Below are positions 43,375 to 52,327 of a DNA stretch of 64,000 nucleotides, one piece after another (within the stretch, counting starts at the first letter, position 1; the number at the start of each line of letters is the position of its first letter). The DNA is from Pilimelia columellifera (lineage in GTDB: Bacteria; Actinomycetota; Actinomycetes; Mycobacteriales; Micromonosporaceae): assembly GCF_039532605.1 (NCBI RefSeq), contig NZ_BAAARY010000001.1:434001-498000 (forward strand), in the 5' to 3' direction. The notes beneath the pieces are model-generated. The model made no database searches and had not been told where the DNA came from. It saw nothing but the letters and a program-made list of their open reading frames with translations. A program made the position numbers and the translations under genes.

Positions 43375-44340
43375 CTAGTCAAGCGCCGCGGGGCGTCCCG
43401 CGGACCGGGGTTGGCTGGAGGTGTGGGTGGCGTGCACGATCAGGCGTTCGTAGTTGTCCCACTTCGGGTTGCAGGTGGTGATGGTGAGCAGCTTGCTGCC
43501 CCGGTCGAAGCCGGGCGGACGGGCGTTGACGACCTCCACCGCGGTCGGTTTGACGATCTTGCTGCGCGCGACGGTGTAGACGTGCCAGTCCGTCTGGGTC
43601 TCCACCACGATCGGGTCGCCGACCCGCATGTCGTCCAGGTCCCAGAACGTGGAGCGGACGCGGTGCCCGGCGATGGAGAAGTTGCCGGTCTCGCCGGGCA
43701 TGGCGCTCTTGGGGTAATGCCCGGGAGCGAACTCGATGTCCTTCGGGTCGACCCCCTCGACGACCACCCAGCGCTTGTCCAGGCGGGGGATGTGGAGCCG
43801 GGCGACCGCGCCGCCCGGCGGCGGCTTGCCGCTCGGCTTGGCCGGAGCCGTCGCGCCCGCCGGCACGTCCCACTGCTGGCTGAGCGCGGTGTCGAGGTCA
43901 CTTTGGGCGGCATCGACGATGGCGGTCTTGCCCCAGACCTCGTAGCCGGCGAAGAGCAGAATCACCATACCGACAGTGATCATGAGTTCACCGAAGCCGC
44001 GGATGGCTGCCCGGATCATCGAGGCCGGGCTGGCGCGGGTGAGCTCGGAGTGGACGCTGCGGTAGTCGCTCTGTCCGCCGATCGGCGCCACCGCCGGCGG
44101 TCCCGCCGGCGGGACCTCGGCAGCGGCGATGGTGGCCCGCCCGCGAGCCGGCTCAGCGGACGCGGCGGCGCCGTCGGGATCGTCGGGGCCGGTCGGTGAA
44201 CCCGGCTGGCTGACGCCGAGCCCGGTCACCCGCGGATCGGTGTCCGGTGGCGCGCCCGACGCGGTGGGGCCGGGCGACGGGTCTTGGCCACCGCTCGCGC
44301 CGCTGGCCCGGTGCCGGCCGCCGTTGTTGTCACTGGTCAT
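43375..44340 (-). CDS. Class E sortase
   Basis: This 321-residue transpeptidase anchors surface proteins to peptidoglycan. The N-terminal 100 residues are polar and cytoplasmic, followed by one membrane helix (ELMITVGMVILLFAGYEVW). The sortase barrel has the catalytic His in FSIAGHRV, Cys in LTITTCNPKW and Arg in YERLIV. Class E sortases in high-GC actinobacteria recognise LAXTG-type signals; no obvious substrate was seen in this window. ATG 44340 overlaps the DUF881 stop (ATGA). Confidence 0.93.
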   Translation of the reverse strand: MTSDNNGGRHRASGASGGQDPSPGPTASGAPPDTDPRVTGLGVSQPGSPTGPDDPDGAAASAEPARGRATIAAAEVPPAGPPAVAPIGGQSDYRSVHSELTRASPASMIRAAIRGFGELMITVGMVILLFAGYEVWGKTAIVDAAQSDLDTALSQQWDVPAGATAPAKPSGKPPPGGAVARLHIPRLDKRWVVVEGVDPKDIEFAPGHYPKSAMPGETGNFSIAGHRVRSTFWDLDDMRVGDPIVVETQTDWHVYTVARSKIVKPTAVEVVNARPPGFDRGSKLLTITTCNPKWDNYERLIVHATHTSSQPRSAGRPAALD

Positions 44341-45146
44341 TGCCCTGCCACCGTCGCCTCCTGCAGGCCGGCGGCCTGGTCGAAGCCGGGCAGCCGGATG
44401 TCGCCGTGGGTGGTGACGTCGTAGCCGAGGCCGTACGCGTCAACCGCCGCCCGGTACCGATCGATCTGGTCTGAGTTGTCCAGGGAGCGTGAGAGGGCTC
44501 CCGGGTCGCCGATGGCGGTGATGGCGAATGGCGGGGAGTGGACGCGCCCGTGTAGCAGCAGCATCGATCCGGCGCACAGCACCCCGGTCGTCGAGATCAC
44601 CCGCACCCCCATGATTGACATCGCTTCGGCGCCTCCGGCCCACAGCGCGTTCACCACGGCCTCCACGTCCTGCTGGTGGACCACGAGGTCGTTCGGATTG
44701 ACGTCTTTGGGCAGCTCAGCGCTGCTGGAGTGCGGAGCGTCGTTCAATCGTACGGTCACTCCTGGACCATGAACCGGGGTGAACGCGGCATCAGCCTCAA
44801 AACGGCGGGCGCGCGCCTGCTCCTGGCGGATCGGAAGGTCCGTCTGGGCGATTTCGCTGGTCTGGGCCAGGACGGCCGACCGCAGCTCGGTGGCCCGCGC
44901 CTCGGACCGGGCCAGCTGGAGACGCAGCTCGTTGATCAGCTGCGCCTTCTCCGGTCGACGGTCCTCACGCAGAGAAGTGCCCTCGGCGGTGGTGGCCGAG
45001 GTGGTGAAGATGAGACCGGCGGCCAACGCGATGAGCGGCACCCCCGTGGACCAGCCGGGCCGCCAGCGGGCCGGCCGGGGCGTCAGCGCCCTGGCGAAGC
45101 GACGGCCGGCGGTACGCCACGAGGAGGCGCCAGACGTGTACTCCAT
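44337..45146 (-). CDS. DUF881 membrane-anchored protein
   Basis: This 269-residue protein has one N-terminal helix (VPLIALAAGLIFTTSATTA) and a coiled-coil stretch (LRLQLARSEARATELRSAVL). The DUF881 domain includes VHGPGVTVRLNDAP, NDLVVHQQDVEAVVNALWAG and GAEAMSIMGVRVISTTGVLC. DUF881 proteins sit beside crgA and pknB in actinobacteria and are presumed envelope or division factors. ATG 45146 is preceded by GGGAG. Confidence 0.88.
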   Translation of the reverse strand: MEYTSGASSWRTAGRRFARALTPRPARWRPGWSTGVPLIALAAGLIFTTSATTAEGTSLREDRRPEKAQLINELRLQLARSEARATELRSAVLAQTSEIAQTDLPIRQEQARARRFEADAAFTPVHGPGVTVRLNDAPHSSSAELPKDVNPNDLVVHQQDVEAVVNALWAGGAEAMSIMGVRVISTTGVLCAGSMLLLHGRVHSPPFAITAIGDPGALSRSLDNSDQIDRYRAAVDAYGLGYDVTTHGDIRLPGFDQAAGLQEATVAGQ

Positions 45147-45368
45147 GCGTCGTCTCCCTCTCGCCGACCGCCGATGCACAGCGAGTTCCGGACCTGGTCG
45201 GGTGTCCGCTGGTGCTCAGCGGGCCGAATATGACTACGCTATCCCCTTGAACATTATTCGCCGCCACCTCTGATCTGGCCCGCGGTGAGCCGCCGCCGGT
45301 CGGTGGCGGACGGCGGCGGGCCCCTGCCGGTGGTGGTGGTTCGCCCGTTGCCCCCTCAGGAGAGCGCC

Positions 45369-45632
45369 GTGCCCAAGTCTCAGGTCCGCAAGAAGAAGGT
45401 CTACACGCCGCCGCCGGACGTGCGGTCCTCTGGCACAGCCAAGAGCAACAAGCCCAGCCCGGTCTGGCTGCCGGCCACCGCCGTGGGGCTGATCCTGTTC
45501 GGCATCGCCTGGCTGGTCGTTTTCTACCTGTCCGAGCAGCAGTACCCGGTCGCGTCCTGGAAGTACTGGAACCTGGCGGTCGGCTTCGGCGCCATGGTCA
45601 GCTCGCTCGGCCTGCTGTCCCGCTGGCGTTAG
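45369..45632 (+). CDS. crgA: Cell division protein CrgA
   Basis: This 87-residue two-helix membrane protein begins VPKSQVRKKKVYTPPPDVRS. Its helices are LPATAVGLILFGIAWLVVFY and YWNLAVGFGAMVSSLGLL, a complete CrgA. It interacts with FtsZ, FtsQ and FtsI and recruits division proteins in mycobacteria; in Streptomyces it inhibits septation. AGGAG precedes GTG 45369. It is divergent from the DUF881-sortase operon, with 222 bases between. Confidence 0.94.
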   Translation: MPKSQVRKKKVYTPPPDVRSSGTAKSNKPSPVWLPATAVGLILFGIAWLVVFYLSEQQYPVASWKYWNLAVGFGAMVSSLGLLSRWR

Positions 45633-45638
45633 TCCTCG

Positions 45639-47798
45639 ATGGGAAGCCTCCAGGTAGCCGCCACCGTGCTGGCGGCCGCGATCACCGCGGTCGCGGTGGT
45701 GTTGGCGGTACGCGCGGTCGCGACGATCACCGCTGTCGTGCGGACGGGTCAGCCGGACCGTTCCCGCACCGGCTCGCCCGCGACACGGCTCGGGGTGATG
45801 TTGTCCGAGACCGTCGGCCACACCCGGATGCTCAAGTGGAGCCTGGTCGGCGCGGCGCACTGGTTCGTCATGGTGGCGTTCGTGCTGCTATCGACGCTGG
45901 TGCTGGAGGCTTACTTCGAGGTTGTCGACCCGGCTGGCCACCTGCCGCTGGTCGGCGACTGGCCGCTGTACGGGCTGCTCACCGAATGGGTGGGCGTACT
46001 CGGCCTGGTCGGTATCGTGGTGCTCATCGGCATCCGACTGGTCAATCGACCGTCGCGGCCCGGTGGCCTGTCCCGGTTCACCGGCTCGACAATGTGGCAG
46101 GGCTACTTCGTCGAGTACGTCATCGTCGCGGTGCTCGTCTGCGGTTTCGTGATCCGCGGCCTACAGGCGGCCACCGGGCACTTCCCGCACCCGCAGTGGG
46201 CGGCGCCGCTGACCCACGCGCTCGGTGACGTGTTGCCGCCCAACGAGTCGGCGATCAGCCTCGTCGCGCTCCTGAAGATCGCCATTTCGATGACGTGGCT
46301 CATCGTCATCAGCCGCAACGTCACCATGGGCGTGGCCTGGCACCGCTTCCTGGCCTTCTTCAACATCTTCTTCAAGCGGGACCCGGAGAAGCGGGCCGGG
46401 TCGGGTCTGGGCGCGTTACGCCCGATGACGTCTGCCGGCAAACCGTTGGACTTCGAGGAGGCCGACCCGGAGACCGACCAGTTCGGCGTCGCCCAGGTCG
46501 AGCAGTTCACCTGGAAGGGCCTGCTCGACTTCTCCACCTGCACCGAGTGCGGTCGCTGCCAGTCGCAGTGTCCGGCCTGGAACACCGGCAAGCCGCTGTC
46601 GCCGAAGCTGCTCGTGCTCAGCCTGCGGGACCACGCCTACGCCAAGGCGCCGTACCTGCTTGCCGGGGGCGGCAAGGACGCCGCCGGCGAGGAGAAGGGG
46701 ACGCCCGAACAGTTGGCGAGAGTCGACGCGCTTGCCCTGGCCGAGGCCGAGCGTCCGCTCGTCGGCGGCGAGAGCCAGCTGGGGATCATCGACCCCGAGG
46801 TGCTGTGGTCGTGCACGACCTGTGGCGCGTGTGTCGAGCAGTGCCCGGTGGACATCGAGCACGTCGACCATATCGTCGACATGCGGCGGTACCAGGTGAT
46901 GATCGAGTCGAGCTTCCCGTCCGAGGCCGGCGTCATGCTGCGGAACCTGGAGAACAAGGGCAACCCGTGGGGCTCCCCGCAGAACACCCGCGAGGACTGG
47001 ACCAAGGGCCTCGATTTCGCGGTGCCCCGGGTCGGCGATATTGACGACTTCGAGTACCTGTTCTGGGTCGGCTGCGCCGGCGCCTTCGAGGACCGGGCCA
47101 AGAAGACCACCCGCGCGGTGGCCACCCTGCTGCACGAGGCGGGGGTCACGTTCGTCGTCCTCGGCGAGGGCGAGACCTGCACCGGCGATCCGGCCCGGCG
47201 GATCGGCAACGAGTTCGTCTTCCAGATGCTCGCCCAACAGAACGTCGAAACGCTCAACGAGGCGTTCGGGGACCGACCGCCGGCCAAGCGCAAGATCGTC
47301 GCGACCTGCCCGCACTGCTTCAACACGCTCGGCAACGAGTACGGCGAGCTGGGCGGCCACTTCGATGTCGTCCACCACACCGAGCTGCTGGCCCACCTGG
47401 TGGCCAACCGCAGGCTGACGCCGGTCACCCCGATCGACGGCGGCGTCACCTACCACGACCCCTGCTACCTGGGTCGGCACAACCGGGTCTTCACGCCGCC
47501 CCGCGAGGTGCTCACCGCCGCCGTCGGCGGCGTCACCGAGATGCCCCGGAACACCGAGCGTTCCTTCTGCTGCGGCGCCGGCGGCGCCCGGATGTGGATG
47601 GAGGAGCGGATCGGCAAGCGGATCAACGTCGAGCGGGTCGAGGAGGCGCTGTCGACCGGCGCCAGGACGATCGCCGTCGGTTGCCCGTTCTGTCACACCA
47701 TGATCGGCGACGGGGTCACCGGCAAGGGGGTCGCCGACGAGGTGGAGGTCGTTGACGTCGCCAACGTACTGCTGCGTGCCGTCCGGCCGTCGCCCTGA
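45639..47798 (+). CDS. etfD: Membrane Fe-S oxidoreductase, EtfD-like (heterodisulfide reductase-related)
   Basis: This 719-residue protein has about five N-terminal membrane helices with a haem-b/NarI-like layout. Two 4Fe-4S motifs follow, CTECGRCQSQCP (from residue 301) and CTTCGACVEQCP (about 392), and two CCG-type domains (CPHCFNTLGNEYGE and CCGAGGARMW). The M. tuberculosis homologue EtfD (Rv0338c) accepts electrons from ETF during acyl-CoA oxidation and passes them to menaquinone. That would connect it to the acyl-CoA dehydrogenase at 22168. Start ATG 45639 lies six bases after crgA. Confidence 0.9.
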   Translation: MGSLQVAATVLAAAITAVAVVLAVRAVATITAVVRTGQPDRSRTGSPATRLGVMLSETVGHTRMLKWSLVGAAHWFVMVAFVLLSTLVLEAYFEVVDPAGHLPLVGDWPLYGLLTEWVGVLGLVGIVVLIGIRLVNRPSRPGGLSRFTGSTMWQGYFVEYVIVAVLVCGFVIRGLQAATGHFPHPQWAAPLTHALGDVLPPNESAISLVALLKIAISMTWLIVISRNVTMGVAWHRFLAFFNIFFKRDPEKRAGSGLGALRPMTSAGKPLDFEEADPETDQFGVAQVEQFTWKGLLDFSTCTECGRCQSQCPAWNTGKPLSPKLLVLSLRDHAYAKAPYLLAGGGKDAAGEEKGTPEQLARVDALALAEAERPLVGGESQLGIIDPEVLWSCTTCGACVEQCPVDIEHVDHIVDMRRYQVMIESSFPSEAGVMLRNLENKGNPWGSPQNTREDWTKGLDFAVPRVGDIDDFEYLFWVGCAGAFEDRAKKTTRAVATLLHEAGVTFVVLGEGETCTGDPARRIGNEFVFQMLAQQNVETLNEAFGDRPPAKRKIVATCPHCFNTLGNEYGELGGHFDVVHHTELLAHLVANRRLTPVTPIDGGVTYHDPCYLGRHNRVFTPPREVLTAAVGGVTEMPRNTERSFCCGAGGARMWMEERIGKRINVERVEEALSTGARTIAVGCPFCHTMIGDGVTGKGVADEVEVVDVANVLLRAVRPSP

Positions 47799-47809
47799 GG
47801 TGACCGGCC

Positions 47810-49171
47810 ATCGATGACGTTCTGCTGACCACCCTCCTGCCGCTGGCGGGTTTCCTGCTGCTCACCGGGGGCAACGCCTTCTTCGTCGCGGCCGAGTTCT
47901 CGCTGGTGACTGTCGACCGGCCAGACATCGACCGGCGGGCCAGGGGAGGCGACAAACGCGCGAGGTCCGTCCGTCGGGCGCTCCAGGCGCTGTCGTTCCA
48001 GCTCTCCGGGGCACAGCTCGGCATCACTCTGACCGCGCTGCTCACCGGCTACCTCGCCGAGCCGGCCCTCGACGACCTCCTGCGCCCGCTGCTGCGACCG
48101 GTCACCGACGGTGGCGGCGACACGGCCGTGGGCATCCTCGCCCTGGTCATCGCCACGCTCGTGTCGATGCTCTTCGGGGAGCTGGTGCCCAAGAACGCCG
48201 CCTTGGCGCACCCGATGCGGTTGGCGCTGCGGACGGCCGGTCCACTGCGCACCTTCTCGACGTTGTTCGCCTGGCTGATCCGCGGGCTCAACGGCGCCGC
48301 CAACCGCATCGTCCGCCGGCTCGGCATCGAGCCGCAGGAAGAGCTGGCCAACGCCCGGTCCCCGGAGGAGCTGGGCCTGCTGGCGGCCATGTCGGCGAGG
48401 GCCGGCGCCCTGCCTAACGACACCGCCATGCTGCTGCAACGGACCATCCGGTTCGCCGACAAGCGGGCCGCCGAGGCGATGACGCCCCGGGTCGACGTCC
48501 TGGCTCTCAAGGCCACCGCGACGGTCGCGGAGCTGCTGACCGCCGCACGGGAGTCCGGGCACACCCGGTTCCCGGTGTACTCGGAGACCGTCGATCAGAT
48601 CACCGGCGTCGCCGGCGTGCCCGAGGCCCTCGGCGTGCCGTTGGCCAGGCGGGCCACGACCACCGTCGGGTCGGTCGCCCGGGAGGCGGTGTACGTGCCC
48701 GAGAGCCTGGACCTGGACGCCGTGTTGGCGCAGCTCCGGGCCGCCGGCGCGGATCTGGCCGTCGTCGTCGACGAGTACGGGGGCACCGACGGCGTCGTCA
48801 CCGTGGAGGACCTGGTCGAGGAGCTGGTCGGCGCGATCGCCGACGAGCACGATCTGGACTCGGACGGGCCGTTGTTCGGCCATCCCGACGGGTACGACCT
48901 GACCGTCCCCGGCGGCGAGCGCGCCTACCTCGTCGACGGGGTGCTGCGCGGCGACGAGCTGACCGAGCACACCGGATTCCGGCTGCCCGAGGGGCCCTAC
49001 GAGACGCTCGGTGGGTTCCTCCTCGCCCGCTTCGGACACATCCCCGCGCCTGGGGAGACCGTCGAGGACGAGGGCTGGGAGTTCACCGTCGTCGAGGTGG
49101 AGCGGCATCGCATCGCCCAGGTGCGGGTGGTGCGTCCGGACGACCCGGCCGTGGCGGGGGGCGAGTCATGA
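47810..49171 (+). CDS. CNNM/CorC-family protein (DUF21, CBS pair, CorC_HlyC), start codon uncertain
   Basis: This is a roughly 453-residue membrane protein of the hemolysin-C/CorC type, linked in other species to magnesium or other metal export. A DUF21 membrane domain (GGNAFFVAAEFSLV onward) is followed by a CBS pair (VDEYGGTDGVVTVEDLVEEL) and a CorC_HlyC domain. The frame opens after a TGA at 47801-47803, but no ATG, GTG or TTG precedes the first helix. GAGGTGA (47797-47803) is well placed for the ATC at 47810, which is used here; GTG 47906 would delete the first helix. It is followed by a paralogue with ATGA overlap. Confidence 0.8.
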   Translation: MDDVLLTTLLPLAGFLLLTGGNAFFVAAEFSLVTVDRPDIDRRARGGDKRARSVRRALQALSFQLSGAQLGITLTALLTGYLAEPALDDLLRPLLRPVTDGGGDTAVGILALVIATLVSMLFGELVPKNAALAHPMRLALRTAGPLRTFSTLFAWLIRGLNGAANRIVRRLGIEPQEELANARSPEELGLLAAMSARAGALPNDTAMLLQRTIRFADKRAAEAMTPRVDVLALKATATVAELLTAARESGHTRFPVYSETVDQITGVAGVPEALGVPLARRATTTVGSVAREAVYVPESLDLDAVLAQLRAAGADLAVVVDEYGGTDGVVTVEDLVEELVGAIADEHDLDSDGPLFGHPDGYDLTVPGGERAYLVDGVLRGDELTEHTGFRLPEGPYETLGGFLLARFGHIPAPGETVEDEGWEFTVVEVERHRIAQVRVVRPDDPAVAGGES

Positions 49172-50214
49172 CCAATCTCGCGATCACCGTCGTGCTGTTG
49201 GCCGGGAACGCCTTCTTCGTCGGGGCGGAGTTCGCGCTCATCGCCTCCCGGCACACGGTGATCGAGCCGCTGGCGGTCACGTCCCGGCGGGCCCGGTGGG
49301 CGTTGGCGGCGATGAACAACATTCCATTGATGATCGCCGGCGCGCAGCTGGGGATCACCGTCTGTTCGCTGGGTCTGGGCGCGATCACCGAGCCGGCGCT
49401 GGCCGAGCTGCTCGAAGGGCCGTTCCACGCCGCTGGGCTGTCTGAGCAGGCGGTGCACCCGGTCTCGTTCGTCATCGCGCTCGGGGTGATCGTTTTCCTG
49501 CACACGGTGCTCGGGGAGATGGTGCCCAAGAACATCACGCTCGCCGGACCGGAGCGTTCGGTGTTGTGGCTCGGCCCTCCGATGCTCGGGTTCTGCCTGA
49601 TCACCAGGCCGTTGCTGGCGGCGATGCGGTGGGCCGCCCGGAAGGTGCTGCGGCTGTGGCGGATCGAGGCGACCGACGCGGTCAAGACAGTGTTCACGGC
49701 CGAGGAACTGGCCGGGCTGGTAAGTCAGGCGCGCACCGAGGGTCTGCTCGACCAGCGGGAGCACGCCCGGATCAGTGGAGCGTTGGCGCTGAATCAGCGC
49801 ACCGCCGCAGACGCGCTCCGCCCCTGGTCGGCGGTGATGACAGTGGCTGACGACGTGTCGCCGGCCTCGCTGGAGGTGCTGGCCACCCGTACCGGACGTT
49901 CCCGCTTCCCGGTGGTTAGCAGGGACAATCGGCGGGTATTGGGTTTTGTGCACATCAAGGATGTATTGGGCTATGACGTGGCTGATCGTCGGGCGCCGGT
50001 TCCCGCTGGCGTCGTGCGTCCGCTGGCGGTCGTCCCGCCGGACCGCACCCTGGCCGAGCTGCTGCTCGGGATGCGGCGGGAACGCCGCCACATGGTTTTG
50101 GTCAGCGACGGCCGGGCGCCGCTGGGGGTGGTCACGCTCGATGACGTCCTCACCGCCGTCGTTGGGGCCGCTGACGCGGCTGCCGCGCGGACTGGCGACC
50201 GTGGCGCGGGCTAG
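49168..50214 (+). CDS. CNNM/CorC-family paralogue without C-terminal CorC domain
   Basis: This 348-residue DUF21-CBS protein begins MTNLAITVVLLAGNAFFVGA and contains GEMVPKNITLAGPE, FPVVSRDNRRVLGFVHIKDV and VVTLDDVLTAVV. It is shorter than its upstream neighbour because the CorC_HlyC domain is absent. ATG 49168 overlaps the upstream stop. Adjacent long/short CNNM pairs are common in actinobacteria and may form heteromeric transport complexes. Confidence 0.92.
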   Translation: MTNLAITVVLLAGNAFFVGAEFALIASRHTVIEPLAVTSRRARWALAAMNNIPLMIAGAQLGITVCSLGLGAITEPALAELLEGPFHAAGLSEQAVHPVSFVIALGVIVFLHTVLGEMVPKNITLAGPERSVLWLGPPMLGFCLITRPLLAAMRWAARKVLRLWRIEATDAVKTVFTAEELAGLVSQARTEGLLDQREHARISGALALNQRTAADALRPWSAVMTVADDVSPASLEVLATRTGRSRFPVVSRDNRRVLGFVHIKDVLGYDVADRRAPVPAGVVRPLAVVPPDRTLAELLLGMRRERRHMVLVSDGRAPLGVVTLDDVLTAVVGAADAAAARTGDRGAG

Positions 50215-50995
50215 GGCCGCCGGCGCCGGGCTCGCCGCCCTGGCCGGGCTGCTCGGGCTCGTCGCCGCCGCCACGGCCGCGTGCGGCGGGTCACCGCCGG
50301 TGGCCACGCCCGACCCGCCCGGCGCCGCCGCGACACCGCCGGAGACCACGGACGGCCGCGCCGAGGCCGCGCTGGCCGGGGCGACGCCGTCGACCGTTGT
50401 CTTCACGTTCGACCGGGCTCGTCCCCTCGCCGTGGATCGGGGCCTGCGCCAGGTGGCCAGCGGCGGCGCGCAGGTGCGTTTCGTGCCCTCTCCGACGGGT
50501 CTGGCCGCCCAGTTCCCGCCCCGGTGTCGCGTCCGTAAATGCCCCAGGGCCATCCTCGAACACAACAACCCCGCCGCCTTCAACTCCGGCTTGCGCCCGA
50601 TCCGGTTCGGAGCGTCGGTGCTCATGACGCGCGCGGACACCGCCCCCGGCGCCAACGTCGTCCAGAAGGGCTACTCGACCAACGGCGGCAGCCAGTTCAA
50701 GCTCCAGGTCGACGGCGGCGCCGGCCGACCCAGCTGCGTGCTGGCCAACGGCAGGGCGATCTACCGGCTGGTGGCGCCGGTCACCGTCGCCGACGGCCGG
50801 TGGCACCACCTCGCCTGCCTGCGTAGCGGAGGCCAGTTGCTGATGACTGTCGATGGCTCTACCTGGCGTCGGCCGATTCCAGCGTCGTTGGCCCTGCGCA
50901 ACAACCAGCCGCTGCGCATCGGAGGAAAGAACGCCCTGGCCGGGAATGACCAGTTCGCGGGCCGGGTCGACAACGTTTTCGTCACCCTCTACTGA
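50201..50995 (+). CDS. LamG/concanavalin-like secreted lipoprotein
   Basis: This 264-residue exported protein has a signal sequence ending TAACGGS, so Cys is a plausible lipidation site, although the -3 residue (Thr) is atypical. The mature part has a LamG-like jelly-roll pattern: VVFTFDRARPLAVDR, VVQKGYSTNGGSQFKLQVDG, DGRWHHLACLRSGGQL and GRVDNVFVTLY. Four or more cysteines could form disulfides. Such domains bind carbohydrate or act as wall-surface lectins. GTG 50201 is used; TTG 50162 is an alternative. It overlaps the upstream gene by 14 bases. Confidence 0.75.
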   Translation: MARARAAGAGLAALAGLLGLVAAATAACGGSPPVATPDPPGAAATPPETTDGRAEAALAGATPSTVVFTFDRARPLAVDRGLRQVASGGAQVRFVPSPTGLAAQFPPRCRVRKCPRAILEHNNPAAFNSGLRPIRFGASVLMTRADTAPGANVVQKGYSTNGGSQFKLQVDGGAGRPSCVLANGRAIYRLVAPVTVADGRWHHLACLRSGGQLLMTVDGSTWRRPIPASLALRNNQPLRIGGKNALAGNDQFAGRVDNVFVTLY

Positions 50996-51205
50996 GCCGT
51001 CCACAACCGATCCGGCTCGTCGCGCTGATCGACGGATAGCCATGTCGGGCTTGCGACCTTGACGGCTCATGCCTAGCCTTAGGCCCCGTCGAGTCGGATG
51101 TCGGCGCCCACCCCAAGGCGCGCCACGGCTCGCCACCGCCGCGACCATCGTCGTCGCCTCCCTCCCACATGGCGGTGTCACGCAGCAGAAGGAGTGCGGA
51201 CCTCG

Positions 51206-52222
51206 GTGGCTGTTGAGCACCGGCGGCGCGTCCTACACGCGTACCCCCGAACCATGCGGGCCCTGCTCGCGGCGCTCACCGGCGCCGCCACGCTGATCGC
51301 GGTCGGCCCCCTCCCACAGGCCACCGCGAATCCGCCAGTGGCCGAGATCGAAAGGCAGATCGACCAGGCATGGAACCAGGTCGAACCAGTCATCGAGGAG
51401 CACAACCTCGTCCGGACGAAGCTCAAGGAACGGCGTAAGGCCGCCAACAAGTACGCCAAGGAGATCGCTCCGCTGTCGGTCAAGGTCGATGCAGCGATGG
51501 GTAAGGTCGGCGAACTCGCCACCGTCCGGTACAAGGGCGGCAGCGCCGGCGCGATGAACGCGATCCTGGAAACCGGCTCTCCGACCGAACTCATCCAACG
51601 GCTCGGCGTGCTCGACCAGTTCGCCCGTCGCCAGGCTGCCAGCGTCCGCGACGTCACCCTCCTCCGCGACCAGCTCGCCGCCAAGAAGGCGCCGCTGGAC
51701 GCGATGGTCGCCGAACTGGCGCGGACCGAAGCCGAACTCGCCGCGAAGGCGAAGAAGATCGACGCCGACATCAAGAAGTTGGAGAAGTTGCGGCTCGCCG
51801 CCTACGGCACGGGCGGCGGCACCGGGTCGCTGCGGCCAGTGCCGTGCCCGACCAACTACCCCGGCGGCGACGCTGGCCGCGTCATCCGGTTCGCCTGTGC
51901 CCAGATCGGCAAACCGTACGTGTGGGCCGCCGCCGGGCCGGGCTCCTTCGACTGCTCCGGCCTCATGCTCGCCGCGTGGCGACGTGCTGGGGTCTCCCTG
52001 CCGCACAACGCCGCGGCGCAGCGTCGTGCCATGGGCAACATCAGCAAGGACGAGCTACGGGCCGGCGACTTCGTCTTCTACTACGGCGACCTGCACCATG
52101 TCGGTATGTACGCCGGAAAGATCAACGGCACCCACTGGGTGGTGCACGCCCCGCAGAGCGGCGACAGGGTGCGCATGGTCGAGATGGACAAGATGCCGGT
52201 GCACAGTTACGGCCGCCCCTGA
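51206..52222 (+). CDS. Secreted NlpC/P60 peptidoglycan hydrolase
   Basis: This 338-residue exported endopeptidase has a signal peptide (core MRALLAALTGAATLIAVGPL) and a long coiled-coil region (about residues 45-190). The C-terminal NlpC/P60 domain has its Cys in SFDCSGLML, a His in LHHVGMYAG and a second His in WVVHAPQSGD. Such enzymes cut stem peptides to separate daughter cells. AAGGAG (51189-51194) supports GTG 51206; ATG 51254 is also possible. A bidirectional hairpin follows. Confidence 0.88.
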   Translation: MAVEHRRRVLHAYPRTMRALLAALTGAATLIAVGPLPQATANPPVAEIERQIDQAWNQVEPVIEEHNLVRTKLKERRKAANKYAKEIAPLSVKVDAAMGKVGELATVRYKGGSAGAMNAILETGSPTELIQRLGVLDQFARRQAASVRDVTLLRDQLAAKKAPLDAMVAELARTEAELAAKAKKIDADIKKLEKLRLAAYGTGGGTGSLRPVPCPTNYPGGDAGRVIRFACAQIGKPYVWAAAGPGSFDCSGLMLAAWRRAGVSLPHNAAAQRRAMGNISKDELRAGDFVFYYGDLHHVGMYAGKINGTHWVVHAPQSGDRVRMVEMDKMPVHSYGRP

Positions 52223-52240
52223 CCCTAGGTCCGATCAGCA

Positions 52241-52277
52241 CCGCCGGCCTGACCTGCGGCGAAGGTCGGGCCGGCGG
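52241..52277. terminator. Bidirectional hairpin between nlpC and dcd
   Basis: A 15-base stem, CCGCCGGCCTGACCT (52241-52255) with AGGTCGGGCCGGCGG (52263-52277), has one G-T pair and a seven-base loop. It lies between two convergent genes and can serve both. Confidence 0.8.
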
Positions 52278-52327
52278 TTCAGGCGCGTTGACGCCGGCCG
52301 GCCCCGGACTGCTTGGCTCCGCCCCGC

